Positions 53,419 through 62,649 are shown, numbered from the stretch's first letter. The stretch: DNA of 64,000 nt from UBA7692 sp964650845 (GCA_964650845.1 CAZYXR010000008.1:1-64000); one strand, 5' to 3'. Notes: generated by a model not told the origin, from the sequence alone. Made by a program: numbers and translations.

Positions 53419-54135
53419 ATGAAGATTTTATTGATTGGCGAACCCGAAAGAACAGATGAATTGCGTAAACTATTGGCGGTTACTGCGCCATCGGTAACCT
53501 TGGAGGTTAGCGATGGCGATGAAGAGGATTTTGATTTGTACGATGTTATTTTCGATTTGAACTTTGATGATGATGCCGAAAATATGGAAAGCTACGCGCC
53601 ACTGCGCGATAAACCAATTTTTGTAAGTGCTGTAAAGCAACAACTTTCCGAGGCAGTTTACATGTCGGGCTCAAAAGTACGATGCCGCTTGTTTGGTATA
53701 AATGCTTTGGCAAGTTTCATCAGCCAACCCGTGTGGGAAGTTAGCCTTTTTAGAAAATTTGAAACACCTGAATTAGAAAAAATAATGCAGCAACTTGGCA
53801 TTCGGTTTTTACCGGTGGAAGATAGAGTAGGCTTGGTAAAGCCACGAGTTGTTTTTATGATTATCAATGAGGCGTGCTACACTTTGCAAGAGGGAACAGC
53901 TTCTATTGAAGCTATTGACGAGGCTATGAAATTGGGTACAAATTACCCTTTTGGTCCCTTTGAATGGTGCGATAAAATTGGCATTACCCATGTGTTTGAA
54001 ACGCTTGCGGCACTTTACGAAGATACCAAAGACGAACGATACAAAATTTGCCCTCTGCTGAAAACAAAATACTTGCGCAACGAAACATTTTACAAAAAGA
54101 AAAAGCAGCAGATTAAAGAAGAAGATGACTGGTGA
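53419..54135 (+). CDS. 3-hydroxyacyl-CoA dehydrogenase family protein with reduced N-terminal domain
   Basis: A 238-residue protein. The C-terminal part (PRVVFMIINEACYTLQEGTA, IDEAMKLGTNYPFGPFEWCD, ITHVFETLAALYED) is the 3-hydroxyacyl-CoA dehydrogenase C-terminal domain. The N-terminal part begins MKILLIGEPERTDELRKLL but lacks the GxGxxG motif and is shorter than a normal Rossmann fold, so NAD binding is doubtful. Such short forms occur elsewhere in Bacteroidota. The start at 53419 is preferred over an upstream open extension. It is divergent from ridA. Confidence 0.82.
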   Translation: MKILLIGEPERTDELRKLLAVTAPSVTLEVSDGDEEDFDLYDVIFDLNFDDDAENMESYAPLRDKPIFVSAVKQQLSEAVYMSGSKVRCRLFGINALASFISQPVWEVSLFRKFETPELEKIMQQLGIRFLPVEDRVGLVKPRVVFMIINEACYTLQEGTASIEAIDEAMKLGTNYPFGPFEWCDKIGITHVFETLAALYEDTKDERYKICPLLKTKYLRNETFYKKKKQQIKEEDDW

Positions 54136-54250
54136 AATTGGAGGTTGCCCGGAAAATCTTTATCTGTTTGATATTGAACAAATAAACCTGATGGAGAAAA
54201 CTTCTCCACATAATTAACAATGTAAAAAACTCTGTTTTTCGAGTTTGCAA

Positions 54251-54258
54251 TACATTTG
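54251..54258 (+). promoter_or_regulatory. Candidate -7 element TACATTTG
   Basis: TACATTTG matches the Bacteroidota TAnnTTTG -7 consensus and lies 15 bases before the ATG of the lamin-tail protein gene. No clear TTG is found at the right distance upstream, so confidence is modest. Confidence 0.35.
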
Positions 54259-54273
54259 CCGCAAACAATTGAT

Positions 54274-55230
54274 ATGAATAGAATTTTTTACACAGCAATT
54301 TTCTCGTTTTTTCTACTCCAAACAGCTATGGCGCAAGACTGTGGCTCTATATTTATTTCGGAATACGTAGAAGGATGGAGCAACAACAAGGCATTGGAAA
54401 TTTACAATCCAACTTCTTCTCCGGTAGATATGAGCAATTATAAATTGCACAGATGGAACAATGGAACAGCCATTAAAGATCCTAATTATACTTTAACCCT
54501 AAGCGGCACAGTGCCTGCAAAAGGTGTTATTGTTTATGTGCGCGATTCGGCACAAGGCGGTGTTTGGAATCAACTCAAAGCAAAGGCTAATGTTTACCTT
54601 TCGCCCAATTGCGAAAACAATAGTAGCAATCGCACATTCTGTTTCAATGGTAATGATGCACTAACACTGGAACTTCAAAACAACACTGTGGTAGATGGCT
54701 TTGGCTACATTGGCGATGACCCAGGTGTGCCAAATATTGGTGGTGGGTGGAACAACGTTGCGCCCGATTTTCAAGCGTCAGATTCAACCCAGTTTGCATG
54801 GACCACCGACCACACACTTCTAAGAAAATATAATGTGAGAAGTGGAGCTACACCTCCAAGTAAACCAAGTGGCGACCCAGCGTGGAATGTTTCGGTACAG
54901 TGGGATTCTTTGAAGGTAAATACTTTCGATAGCCTTGGTGTACACTACTGCGCTTGCAATGAGCAAGTAGGCATCAAAGCAATTGAATTTGCTAAATTTG
55001 AAATGTATCCAAACCCTACGGCAGATGTGGTATCTATTGCCAGCAATGAGGAAATTGCCGAAGTGCGTGTAACAAATTTCAAAGGTCAGTTGATGATGAA
55101 CAGAAAATATTTTCAGCAATCAATAACTTTGAATCTTAAAGATATTGAGCTTGCCGATGGTACATACTTTGTTCATGTAAGAACAGCATCTAATAAGTCG
55201 GCTACCAAAGTGGTACAGTTGGTAAAATAA
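54274..55230 (+). CDS. Secreted lamin-tail domain protein with T9SS type A sorting domain
   Basis: A 318-residue protein with signal peptide (IFYTAIFSFFLLQTAMA). Residues about 22-160 form a lamin-tail domain: IFISEYVEGWSNNKALEIYN, NYKLHRWNNGTAIKDP, TLSGTVPAKGVIVYVRDSAQ. The last 75 residues are a T9SS sorting domain (KFEMYPNPTADVVSIASNEE ... GTYFVHVRTASNKSATKVVQ). It should be delivered to the cell surface or outside. Lamin-tail domains often accompany extracellular nucleases, but no nuclease domain is visible here. Confidence 0.9.
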   Translation: MNRIFYTAIFSFFLLQTAMAQDCGSIFISEYVEGWSNNKALEIYNPTSSPVDMSNYKLHRWNNGTAIKDPNYTLTLSGTVPAKGVIVYVRDSAQGGVWNQLKAKANVYLSPNCENNSSNRTFCFNGNDALTLELQNNTVVDGFGYIGDDPGVPNIGGGWNNVAPDFQASDSTQFAWTTDHTLLRKYNVRSGATPPSKPSGDPAWNVSVQWDSLKVNTFDSLGVHYCACNEQVGIKAIEFAKFEMYPNPTADVVSIASNEEIAEVRVTNFKGQLMMNRKYFQQSITLNLKDIELADGTYFVHVRTASNKSATKVVQLVK

Positions 55231-55250
55231 CCTTTGTAATTCAGTACTTT

Positions 55251-55290
55251 AAAAAAGCGATTTCGGATGAACATCCGAAATCGCTTTTTT
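55251..55290. terminator. Strong bidirectional hairpin terminator
   Basis: AAAAAAGCGATTTCGGATG (55251-55269) pairs perfectly with CATCCGAAATCGCTTTTTT (55272-55290) over a two-base loop, ending in a T-run. It closes the lamin-tail gene. Confidence 0.85.
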
Positions 55291-55378
55291 GTTTAAAACT
55301 TGTTTCGTTCGAGCATCATCAGAATAATTCTTTCCATTACATTTACCACTATTCAAAATAAAAGGTAGGGGTAGGCCG

Positions 55379-56824
55379 ATGCGTAAAATTTTACCTTCCA
55401 TATTCTTGTTGTGTCTTTGTTTTTCGCTATTGGCGCAACAAGCGTTTTGGAGTAATGCTGGGGCTTTAGTATCGGTGCGCGAAAAAACATTTATATCTAT
55501 TCAAGGCGATGCGTATAATGCCGATTCGGGCTTTTATCACAATCGCGATACTGTTTTTGTAACCGGTAATTGGCAACACAATGCGCCTAACCGCTGCTTC
55601 GATTCAATCAATACAGGTTGGGTGGTTTTGCATGGTAGCAATCAACATATTGACGGTGCTTCGGTTACTCATTTTCACAACTTGGCTTTAACCAATCAAG
55701 GTGTAAAATTTGGCGATACAGATGTGGTGGTAAATGGTGGTCTTTTTTTGACCGACCGCGAAATGAACATGGATAAAAATACTGTATTTGTTACCAACAA
55801 AAACACAGATGCGGTGCAGCGAACAGCGGGTTTTGTTTCATCGCTCGAAAATGGGGGATTGCTGCGCTACACTGCCAGCGATTCTGCGTATTTGTATCCG
55901 GTGGGTTCTACATTGGGTATTGCGCGCTATAAGCCTGTAGAGTTGCAGCCGCAGGCTGCAACTGCCAATCATTTTAAAGTGCGTTTTGCAAATGCCGATG
56001 CAACATTGGAAGGCTTTGATAGAAGCAAAAAATTTCATTTGCTGTGTGAAGTAAATCCAAATTGGTACCACAGAGTTTGGCATCCAGTGGGTAATGATTC
56101 AACTGCAATAAAAATTTTTTATAACCCTATTGATGATGGCAGTTGGAATGATATGGCACACTGGCAACATGTTCCCGAATGGCAAGCAATGCCTAAAGAT
56201 AATCTTGTAGCAGGGCAGTCTTTCAGCTATATGGAAAAACTAAGCTGGAACGATTTTTCTTATCCGGCATTTGCACTTGCCAATAGCTCGCTCCCCTTTG
56301 CCGATGCAGGGCAAGATACATCTATCTACCATGGCGATATTACACAGCTTAACGCAAGTGGCGGAGTGGCTTATGAATGGAATAGCACAACAACTTTAAG
56401 CGATTTATCTGTTAGTAATCCATTGGCATATCCACTGGCAGACGAAACTTATTTTTTAACCGCTACCAACGAGCTTGGCTGCACAGATTTCGATTCGGTG
56501 CGCGTTACAGTATTGCCGCGACCGAAAGAACCAGAAATTCCAAAAGAAGAGGAGGAGTTTTTCATTCCCAATGCACTCACGCCAAACAATGATGGGTTTA
56601 ATGATTCGTGGTACATAAAAGGTTTGTGGCGTTATAAAGAAAACAACGTGCGTATCATCAACCGCTGGGGCGATGAAGTGTTTTACGAAGAGCCTTACGA
56701 AAATGTATGGCAAGGTTACTGGCAAGGAAAACCCCTGCCCGGTGCTACTTATTACTACATTTTGAAAGTGAAAATGAACGGAGCGTGGAAAGAATTTAAC
56801 GGACCATTAACCATTGTACGATGA
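55379..56824 (+). CDS. Secreted protein with T9SS type B (gliding-motility-associated) C-terminal domain
   Basis: The 481-residue protein starts with a signal peptide (LPSIFLLCLCFSLLAQ). The N-terminal half is a beta-rich domain (HNRDTVFVTGNWQHNAPNRC); a small PKD/Ig-like segment follows at about 305-380 (ADAGQDTSIYHGDITQLNAS). The C-terminus is the type B sorting domain FIPNALTPNNDGFNDSWYIK and VRIINRWGDEVFYEEPYENV. Its stop codon overlaps the start of the porP gene (ATGA), a common pairing in which PorP/SprF-like proteins support secretion or anchoring of the partner. Confidence 0.9.
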   Translation: MRKILPSIFLLCLCFSLLAQQAFWSNAGALVSVREKTFISIQGDAYNADSGFYHNRDTVFVTGNWQHNAPNRCFDSINTGWVVLHGSNQHIDGASVTHFHNLALTNQGVKFGDTDVVVNGGLFLTDREMNMDKNTVFVTNKNTDAVQRTAGFVSSLENGGLLRYTASDSAYLYPVGSTLGIARYKPVELQPQAATANHFKVRFANADATLEGFDRSKKFHLLCEVNPNWYHRVWHPVGNDSTAIKIFYNPIDDGSWNDMAHWQHVPEWQAMPKDNLVAGQSFSYMEKLSWNDFSYPAFALANSSLPFADAGQDTSIYHGDITQLNASGGVAYEWNSTTTLSDLSVSNPLAYPLADETYFLTATNELGCTDFDSVRVTVLPRPKEPEIPKEEEEFFIPNALTPNNDGFNDSWYIKGLWRYKENNVRIINRWGDEVFYEEPYENVWQGYWQGKPLPGATYYYILKVKMNGAWKEFNGPLTIVR

Positions 56825-57789
56825 AGCACTTTTTTACTTTGATTTTTAGTATTGCAATGTGTGTGGCTACTGCACAACAAGTAGAGGAATTTAACTTGGT
56901 ACGCGAAAACGCTATTGCTCTAAATCCGGCACTGGCAGGAGCATCGGGTTTTATGAATATCACTGCGGGTTTCCGCAGGCAGTTTACGGCAATAAAAAAT
57001 TCTCCTTACACAACCTATCTAAATTTCAATACCCAATTAGCAGATAATCATTTCTGTATTGGTGTTTCGGGTGTTTATGATGCCACCGGCCCAACCAGCA
57101 AAGCCGGAGCCACTTTGCAACTTGCCTATCAAGTAAATTTGAATAGGAAAGTAAAAGAAGCATACCACGATAAGAATTCGCATTTCATTTCATTCGCTTT
57201 GCAAGCAAGTGTTTACCAATATCGCTTAGATGGCAGTAAACTTTTAGTAAACGATTATGGCGACCCTGAACTTACTTTTGCTAATGCCACAAAGGTTTTT
57301 CCCGATGCAGGTTTTGGCATTTACTATCAGTATAAAAATTATCTCAACGTTGGTGTTAGTGTTCCTAATTTGGTAATGTTGGATGTGAACTACAAAAGTG
57401 CAACCACCGATGTTAGGCTGCTAAAAATTCCACATCTCTATTTTGTTGCTGCGGGCAGCTATGCTATTGCGCCCGATAAGTTTTGGATAGAGCCTGTTCT
57501 TTCGTTTCGCTGGGTTAAAAATGCACCATTGCAAACAGTAACTGGCGTGCGGCTTTCTTTTGTCAAGTGGTTTTGGATAGGCTTTAATTACCGAACTACA
57601 AATGCTGTAAATATGGAAGCAGGTGTAACAATAAAAGACAAGTTGCGCATTGGATATGTGTATGATTNNNNNNNNNNNNNNNNCGATATTGGGCAAACAC
57701 ACGAAATTGGAGTACAGGTTTTTTTCAATAAAACGAATGTAAAGCGCAATGGATATTTTCCCGGAATGAGCAAGGGTAAGAATTTTTAA
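56821..57789 (+). CDS. PorP/SprF family T9SS membrane protein
   Basis: A 322-residue beta-barrel protein with signal peptide (FTLIFSIAMCVATA). It opens with the family block YRQFTAIK-type (AGFRRQFTAIKNSPYTTYLN), continues with strand repeats (ISFALQASVYQYRL, VFPDAGFGIYYQYKNYLNVG) and ends as a barrel. PorP/SprF proteins anchor or assist T9SS type B substrates such as the preceding gene. It overlaps that gene by four bases, so translation is coupled. Sixteen N at 57668-57683 interrupt it near residue 283. Confidence 0.9.
   Translation: MKHFFTLIFSIAMCVATAQQVEEFNLVRENAIALNPALAGASGFMNITAGFRRQFTAIKNSPYTTYLNFNTQLADNHFCIGVSGVYDATGPTSKAGATLQLAYQVNLNRKVKEAYHDKNSHFISFALQASVYQYRLDGSKLLVNDYGDPELTFANATKVFPDAGFGIYYQYKNYLNVGVSVPNLVMLDVNYKSATTDVRLLKIPHLYFVAAGSYAIAPDKFWIEPVLSFRWVKNAPLQTVTGVRLSFVKWFWIGFNYRTTNAVNMEAGVTIKDKLRIGYVYDXXXXXXDIGQTHEIGVQVFFNKTNVKRNGYFPGMSKGKNF
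57668..57683. other. Assembly gap (16 N) in the porP gene
   Basis: Sixteen undetermined bases within the C-terminal barrel; the reading frame stays open across it at the given length. Confidence 0.95.
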
Positions 57790-57915
57790 TGCTGATAGAA
57801 ATTGATTCGGATAAAGTGCAAGTGCTGTTTAGCGATAGCGAAAATTATAAAATATGAACTGCATGTAAGTTTGAACTAACAACAAGTACGGACAATTAGT
57901 AAATAAATTCACTAA

Positions 57916-58932
57916 ATGAACATTTCCAGCTATTACAAATTAAGCCACTTCATACCCTGGACAAGAACCAGCATTTACAAAATGTTTATTCTTAGTGTTA
58001 TTCCAACCGCACTGTATTATTTTTTTGGATGGAAGTTGATTGCCATTCCTTGGGTACCGGTGGCTTTAATTGGCACGGCAGCTGCTTTCATTTCGGGCTT
58101 TAGAAACACTCAAACGTATAATCGCGCATGGGAGGCGCGAACAATTTGGGGATCCATAATAAACAGCAGTCGCGCATTTGGCATAATGACAAAAGACTTT
58201 ATTAGAGTGGCAGATAAAACACAAGAAGCGCAACTTCACAAAGAGATTTTTTATCGCCATTTTGCTTGGCTTACAGCATTGCGTTTTCAACTGCGCGAAG
58301 AGCGCGGGTGGGAGAACATGAAGTCGAAGAGTTACAACAGAGAATATCTAAAATACTTCAGCGTGCCTGAGTGGAATAGCAGTTTAGATGAGGAGTTAAA
58401 GTCTTTTGTTTCCGAAGAAGAAAGACGATACATTCTTTCTACGAAAAACAGAGCAACACAACTGTTGGCGCAACAATCTGAACGATTGAGGGAGCTTAAT
58501 GAGCAAGGAGCGATTGCCGCATATAATTATGTTGCGTTAGAAAATCAACTTAAAGATTTACTCGATCAACAAGGCAAAAGCGAACGCATCAAAAACTTCC
58601 CATATCCTCGGCAATTTAAAACCATCAACTTTTACTTTACCAATCTTTTATGTCTGTTAGTTCCGTTGGGATTCATTGGTGAGTTTTCAAAATTGATACC
58701 CATTTATGGCGAATGGGTAGTATGGCTAAACATACCATTGAGTATGCTGGTAGGTTGGGTGTTTTTAGTGTTAGAGCAAGTAGGCGAAAGCACCGAAAAC
58801 CCTTTTGAAGGCAGCGCAAACGATATTCCAATAACCCAAATAAGTCGAATGATAGAAATTGATTTACGCGAAATGCTCGGAGAAAAAGATTTGCCACCGG
58901 CAATTCAACCACAAAACAACATTTTACTATAA
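57916..58932 (+). CDS. Bestrophin-family anion channel
   Basis: The 338-residue protein belongs to the bacterial bestrophin (UPF0187) family. The opening SHFIPWTRTSIYKMFILSVI is followed by a membrane segment, VPVALIGTAAAFISGFRNTQ-TYNRAWEARTIWG is the conserved family block, and further membrane helices are at LLCLLVPLGFIGEFSKLIPI and WLNIPLSMLVGWVFLVLEQV. The C-terminus has ENPFEGSANDIPITQISR, the typical calcium-clasp/gating region in this family. It has a central soluble region with many charged residues. It lies 10 bases before the LCIB-like gene, so the two should be cotranscribed. In algae, bestrophins carry bicarbonate. Confidence 0.9.
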   Translation: MNISSYYKLSHFIPWTRTSIYKMFILSVIPTALYYFFGWKLIAIPWVPVALIGTAAAFISGFRNTQTYNRAWEARTIWGSIINSSRAFGIMTKDFIRVADKTQEAQLHKEIFYRHFAWLTALRFQLREERGWENMKSKSYNREYLKYFSVPEWNSSLDEELKSFVSEEERRYILSTKNRATQLLAQQSERLRELNEQGAIAAYNYVALENQLKDLLDQQGKSERIKNFPYPRQFKTINFYFTNLLCLLVPLGFIGEFSKLIPIYGEWVVWLNIPLSMLVGWVFLVLEQVGESTENPFEGSANDIPITQISRMIEIDLREMLGEKDLPPAIQPQNNILL

Positions 58933-58942
58933 AATAAAGTAC

Positions 58943-59692
58943 ATGAAAAAAAGAGAAAAGTTAGCCATTATTCATAAGTGGTATCCACACGCAATCACCA
59001 CCATTGATAGTGTAAACAGAATTATTGACTATGTAGAATACGAGTTGGATTTAGAACCAAAACAAGTGATGCTGGCCGATAGCATTTGCAGCGATGATGT
59101 AAACAGTGTTCAATACCCTGTGCGCGCTCAAGAGTTTTTGGGGCCTTTTAAAATGGGTGGTTTAGATGGTTTCCCATTTGCCGGACTTACCGGCATGGGT
59201 GCTTTTGCCAGCCACGTGCCCGATGAGGGAGCTGTATTTATTTATTATGGACCTCACATTGGTGTTACCAAAGATGGCGCTATTGGTGAAATTCATCGTA
59301 TTGGTCAAAGCAAAAACAGCAGTTGCTGCGGAGCAGCTAAAGGTGCATTGAACAAGCTAATCAACAACCTGATTGTGAAGGGGTGTGTAACAGAATTAGA
59401 TTATCAAATGAACACAATTGAACAAATTCTTTTTAATGAAAAAGAAAGAGTGCTCAATGCTAAAACACCATTGTTTGAAGCCACAGAAGTAATCTACGAA
59501 GCCATTGATAAGCGCATAAATGAATTGGTAGAAAAAACCAATTACAATTGTAAGTATATTATTCTGGTTGGTGCAATTCTTATCAATAGCGATAGCGATA
59601 TGGGTTCGTTTACCCAAGTAAGGCGCTTTGATACTATTAACCTTTCAACTAAAGAGCGTCAAGCTAATGTTGAACAGTTTAATAAGCGATAA
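58943..59692 (+). CDS. LCIB-like (theta-type) carbonic anhydrase homologue
   Basis: The 249-residue protein resembles the algal LCIB/C family, which has a beta-carbonic-anhydrase-like fold. The sequence MLADSICSDDVNSVQYP contains Cys49 and Asp51; GGLDGFPFAGLTGMGAFASH and YGPHIGVTKDGAIGEIHRIG follow, with His105 and Arg119, and SSCCGAAKGAL supplies Cys129 (or 128). This gives the Cys-His-Cys zinc ligands plus Asp-Arg pair expected of beta-type enzymes. The assignment rests on remembered motifs. The frame extends upstream to 58859, but the ATG at 58943 does not overlap the bestrophin gene. Cytoplasmic. Confidence 0.8.
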   Translation: MKKREKLAIIHKWYPHAITTIDSVNRIIDYVEYELDLEPKQVMLADSICSDDVNSVQYPVRAQEFLGPFKMGGLDGFPFAGLTGMGAFASHVPDEGAVFIYYGPHIGVTKDGAIGEIHRIGQSKNSSCCGAAKGALNKLINNLIVKGCVTELDYQMNTIEQILFNEKERVLNAKTPLFEATEVIYEAIDKRINELVEKTNYNCKYIILVGAILINSDSDMGSFTQVRRFDTINLSTKERQANVEQFNKR

Positions 59693-59854
59693 TGAATAAA
59701 TTTTTGCCAATCTGTTTTTTTTGCTGAATTAGATTTTCTTTTCAATAAAAAGTAATCAGTGTTGCAGCAATGTTTTCTTAACACAAACTTTATGCAACAA
59801 AAGTTGGTGATATAATGCAGAACTCTATTTTAGTGCTTGATAAAATCTCTTTCT

Positions 59855-62551
59855 ATGAAAAAAATCTACGCTTTACTATTTAGTACAATTTCATTTTTTG
59901 CTGCCGCGTTTTCGCAAACAGCATTCACGCCCGGCAATGTGGTTGTGCTTAGAGTTGGCGATGGTTCGGCAGCTTTAAACACGGCAGCAAATCCTGTTTT
60001 TTTAGATGAATACTCTACTACAACTGGTCTATTGGTGCAATCGGCAGCCATGCCAACTTCAGTAAATGGCAATAACAGAAGGTTAACACTAAGCGGTTTC
60101 GCCACATCCGAAGGTGCGCTTTCGCTTTCGCCCAACCGTGCCTTTTTGTGTTTGGCAGGGTATGATACTACTGTTGGTACATCCGGTGTTGCTTCTATTG
60201 CAAGTTTGAGTAAAACTGTAGCCATAGTTAATGCTGCGGGTGTTGTAAATACCGAAACAGGCATTTTGCGTAGCAGCGGTTTCAACGGAGGAAATATAAG
60301 AGGTGCAGTAACAAACGATGGCACAGGCGTGTGGGCATCGGGTAGCGGAAGCAGCAATTCTGGAGGTTCTTATTATGTGCCTGCCGGAGCGCAAACTTCA
60401 ACGCCAGTAAAGGTGAGCACTGCGCCCACAAACACTCGTGCAATAAATATTTATGGCGGGCAGCTTTATACCACTTCTGCTTCTACAAACTATAATGGGG
60501 TAAGCGAAGTAGGCACAGGATTGCCTACTACAAGTGGCAATGCAACTACGTTGCTACCTGGGTTTCCCGGCACATCTGCAAGCAACTCTCCTTATGCATT
60601 TGTAATGTTTGATTTAGATGCCAACGAGGTTGGATTAGATGTAGCCTATGTAGCCGATGATGTTCTTGCAAAAGGAATAATCAAATACAGCAAAGTTGGC
60701 GGTACTTGGGTAGAACAAGGAAACCTAACTGCCGCCAAAGCATTGCGTGGCATTACTTTAATAAACGCTTGTGGTAAAATCAGAGGTTTTGCCACAACTG
60801 AAGATAGCGTTTATGCTTTTGTAGATAATGCCGGTTACAATCAAACCTTGAATGGTTCGCTTACAAATCTCGTTGGTAAATCAACCAATACAGTGTTTCG
60901 TGGTGTTGCATTCGCTCCCGGCACAATTGACCCTACAGGTTTTACTGCAAATGCAACAAACGTAAAAGATGCTTCTTGTTTTAATGTTGCCAATGGCGAA
61001 GCATCTATTAATGTTGTGGGTGGTGTAGGATCGTTAACTTATGCTTGGAGCGATAACGGCTCAGGGTCATCGCGCACCAATCTTGCCGAAGGTGTTTACA
61101 GCGTAACGGTTGCCGACCAGTTGGGTTGCACAGCCGTTGTAACCAACATCAGTATTCAAGAACCAACGGCATTAACCGTTACTATTGCCAAACAAAATGT
61201 GTCTTGCTATGGATTGAGTGATGGCGGATTGACTGCCGGTGCCAACGGTGGCTCGCCAACTTATCAATATACATGGAATTCAGGCAATGGAAGCAATCTT
61301 GCAGCAGGAATTTACACACTTACTGTTACCGATTCAAAAGGTTGTACGGTAGTAAAAAGCGATACACTTTTACAACCTGATTTGCTTGCAATTTCTTCTG
61401 TAAAAGGCAATGTAACTTGCGGTAGCAACAACAATGGTTTCATCAATACATCAACAACCGGAGGTAATGGCGGAAATACATTTTTGTGGGACGATGCCGC
61501 CACAGATAGCACAAGAAATAATTTAACTGCAGGCGAATATTCGGTTACCGTAACCGATTCAAAAGGCTGTACTGCTGCTAAGGCAGATACTATCTACCAG
61601 TCAAACGATTTGAATGTTGCCGGAGTGGCAACCAATGTGCTTTGTTATGGCGCATCTACCGGAGCAATTGATATTACTGCAACCGGAGGTACCAATACTT
61701 ATACTTACGATTGGGGCGGAAGCGTAACAGATGAAGACAGAATCAATTTGGCTGCCGGTGTTTTTAATGTTACAGTAACTGATAATGGTGGCTGCACGGG
61801 CACAGCGGCATTTACACTTTCGCAGCCCGATTCGTTGTCGTTAAGCAGTGTTGCAACAACTGTTTCGTGCTACGGTGGTGCCGATGGAAGCATTGTACTT
61901 ACTACAACAGGTGGTACTCCTCAATATACTTACACGTGGTCGGGTGGGTTATCGGGAGCAAACCCCGGCAACGTTGCAGCCGGCTCATATAATGTTACGG
62001 TAAACGATGGTAATGCTTGCTCTAAAGTGCTTGCTGTTACAGTTGTTCAGCCCGATTCGCTTTCTGTTTCAGGTGTGGTAACAGATGTTACCTCTTTTGG
62101 TGCAACCAATGGCGCTATCAATGTTTCGGTAACGGGTGGCACACCAAACTACGATTACGATTGGGGAAACAATGTTGTAACTGAAGATAGAAACAATCTT
62201 GCCGCAGGAGTTTACACAGTTTCTGTAACCGATGATAAAGGTTGCACAAAAACTAAATCGTTTGATGTGTCGCAGCCATCTTCGCTTAACGAAATTGGCG
62301 AAATTATTTGGGTGCAAAATTTGGGTATCGAAAATGGAAATATGCACTTTGCGATAAAAACAGAACGCACTTCTGATGTGCAGATTACAATGGTTGCCAC
62401 AAATGGGCAATTGGTACAGACACAAAAATTGCAGCAGGTAAACAATCAAATGGTAACATTAGATGTTTCTGAAGTTTCATCGGGTGTTTACATAGTTCGC
62501 TTTGATGTGGCAGGCGAAAGCATAGCAAAACGAGTAGCAATAGCGAAATAA
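59855..62551 (+). CDS. SprB-repeat surface protein with T9SS type A sorting domain
   Basis: A 898-residue protein with signal peptide (MKKIYALLFSTISFFAAAFS). Residues about 25-370 form a beta-propeller/secreted domain of the 'FTPGNVVVLRVGDG' type. Six SprB-like repeats follow from about 375 to 815 (e.g. VSCYGGADGSIVLTTTGGTP, AAGVYTVSVTDDKGCTK); the sixth has TSFGATNG instead of the usual Cys. The last 70 residues are a T9SS sorting domain (MHFAIKTERTSDVQITMVAT ... SSGVYIVRFDVAGESIAKRV). An upstream TTG-based start adds six residues; ATG at 59855 gives the signal peptide. Confidence 0.9.
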   Translation: MKKIYALLFSTISFFAAAFSQTAFTPGNVVVLRVGDGSAALNTAANPVFLDEYSTTTGLLVQSAAMPTSVNGNNRRLTLSGFATSEGALSLSPNRAFLCLAGYDTTVGTSGVASIASLSKTVAIVNAAGVVNTETGILRSSGFNGGNIRGAVTNDGTGVWASGSGSSNSGGSYYVPAGAQTSTPVKVSTAPTNTRAINIYGGQLYTTSASTNYNGVSEVGTGLPTTSGNATTLLPGFPGTSASNSPYAFVMFDLDANEVGLDVAYVADDVLAKGIIKYSKVGGTWVEQGNLTAAKALRGITLINACGKIRGFATTEDSVYAFVDNAGYNQTLNGSLTNLVGKSTNTVFRGVAFAPGTIDPTGFTANATNVKDASCFNVANGEASINVVGGVGSLTYAWSDNGSGSSRTNLAEGVYSVTVADQLGCTAVVTNISIQEPTALTVTIAKQNVSCYGLSDGGLTAGANGGSPTYQYTWNSGNGSNLAAGIYTLTVTDSKGCTVVKSDTLLQPDLLAISSVKGNVTCGSNNNGFINTSTTGGNGGNTFLWDDAATDSTRNNLTAGEYSVTVTDSKGCTAAKADTIYQSNDLNVAGVATNVLCYGASTGAIDITATGGTNTYTYDWGGSVTDEDRINLAAGVFNVTVTDNGGCTGTAAFTLSQPDSLSLSSVATTVSCYGGADGSIVLTTTGGTPQYTYTWSGGLSGANPGNVAAGSYNVTVNDGNACSKVLAVTVVQPDSLSVSGVVTDVTSFGATNGAINVSVTGGTPNYDYDWGNNVVTEDRNNLAAGVYTVSVTDDKGCTKTKSFDVSQPSSLNEIGEIIWVQNLGIENGNMHFAIKTERTSDVQITMVATNGQLVQTQKLQQVNNQMVTLDVSEVSSGVYIVRFDVAGESIAKRVAIAK

Positions 62552-62571
62552 TTGGTTGTTGAAATTTACTT

Positions 62572-62612
62572 AAAGACTTTTCAGGTTCATAAACTTGGAA
62601 AGTCTTTTTTAT
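62572..62612 (+). terminator. Hairpin terminator after the SprB-repeat gene
   Basis: AAAGACTTTTCAGGTT (62572-62587) pairs with AACTTGGAAAGTCTTT with G:U tolerances, followed by TTTATTT. It lies 21 bases after the stop codon. Confidence 0.7.
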
Positions 62613-62649
62613 TTAACTGAATATTGCACCCTCATTATTTTTTGAATTG

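Noticed and set aside
54192..54208. Hairpin TGGAGAA-AAC-TTCTCCA upstream of the lamin-tail gene
   Set aside because: No T-run follows on either strand and the stem is short, so I did not call it a terminator.
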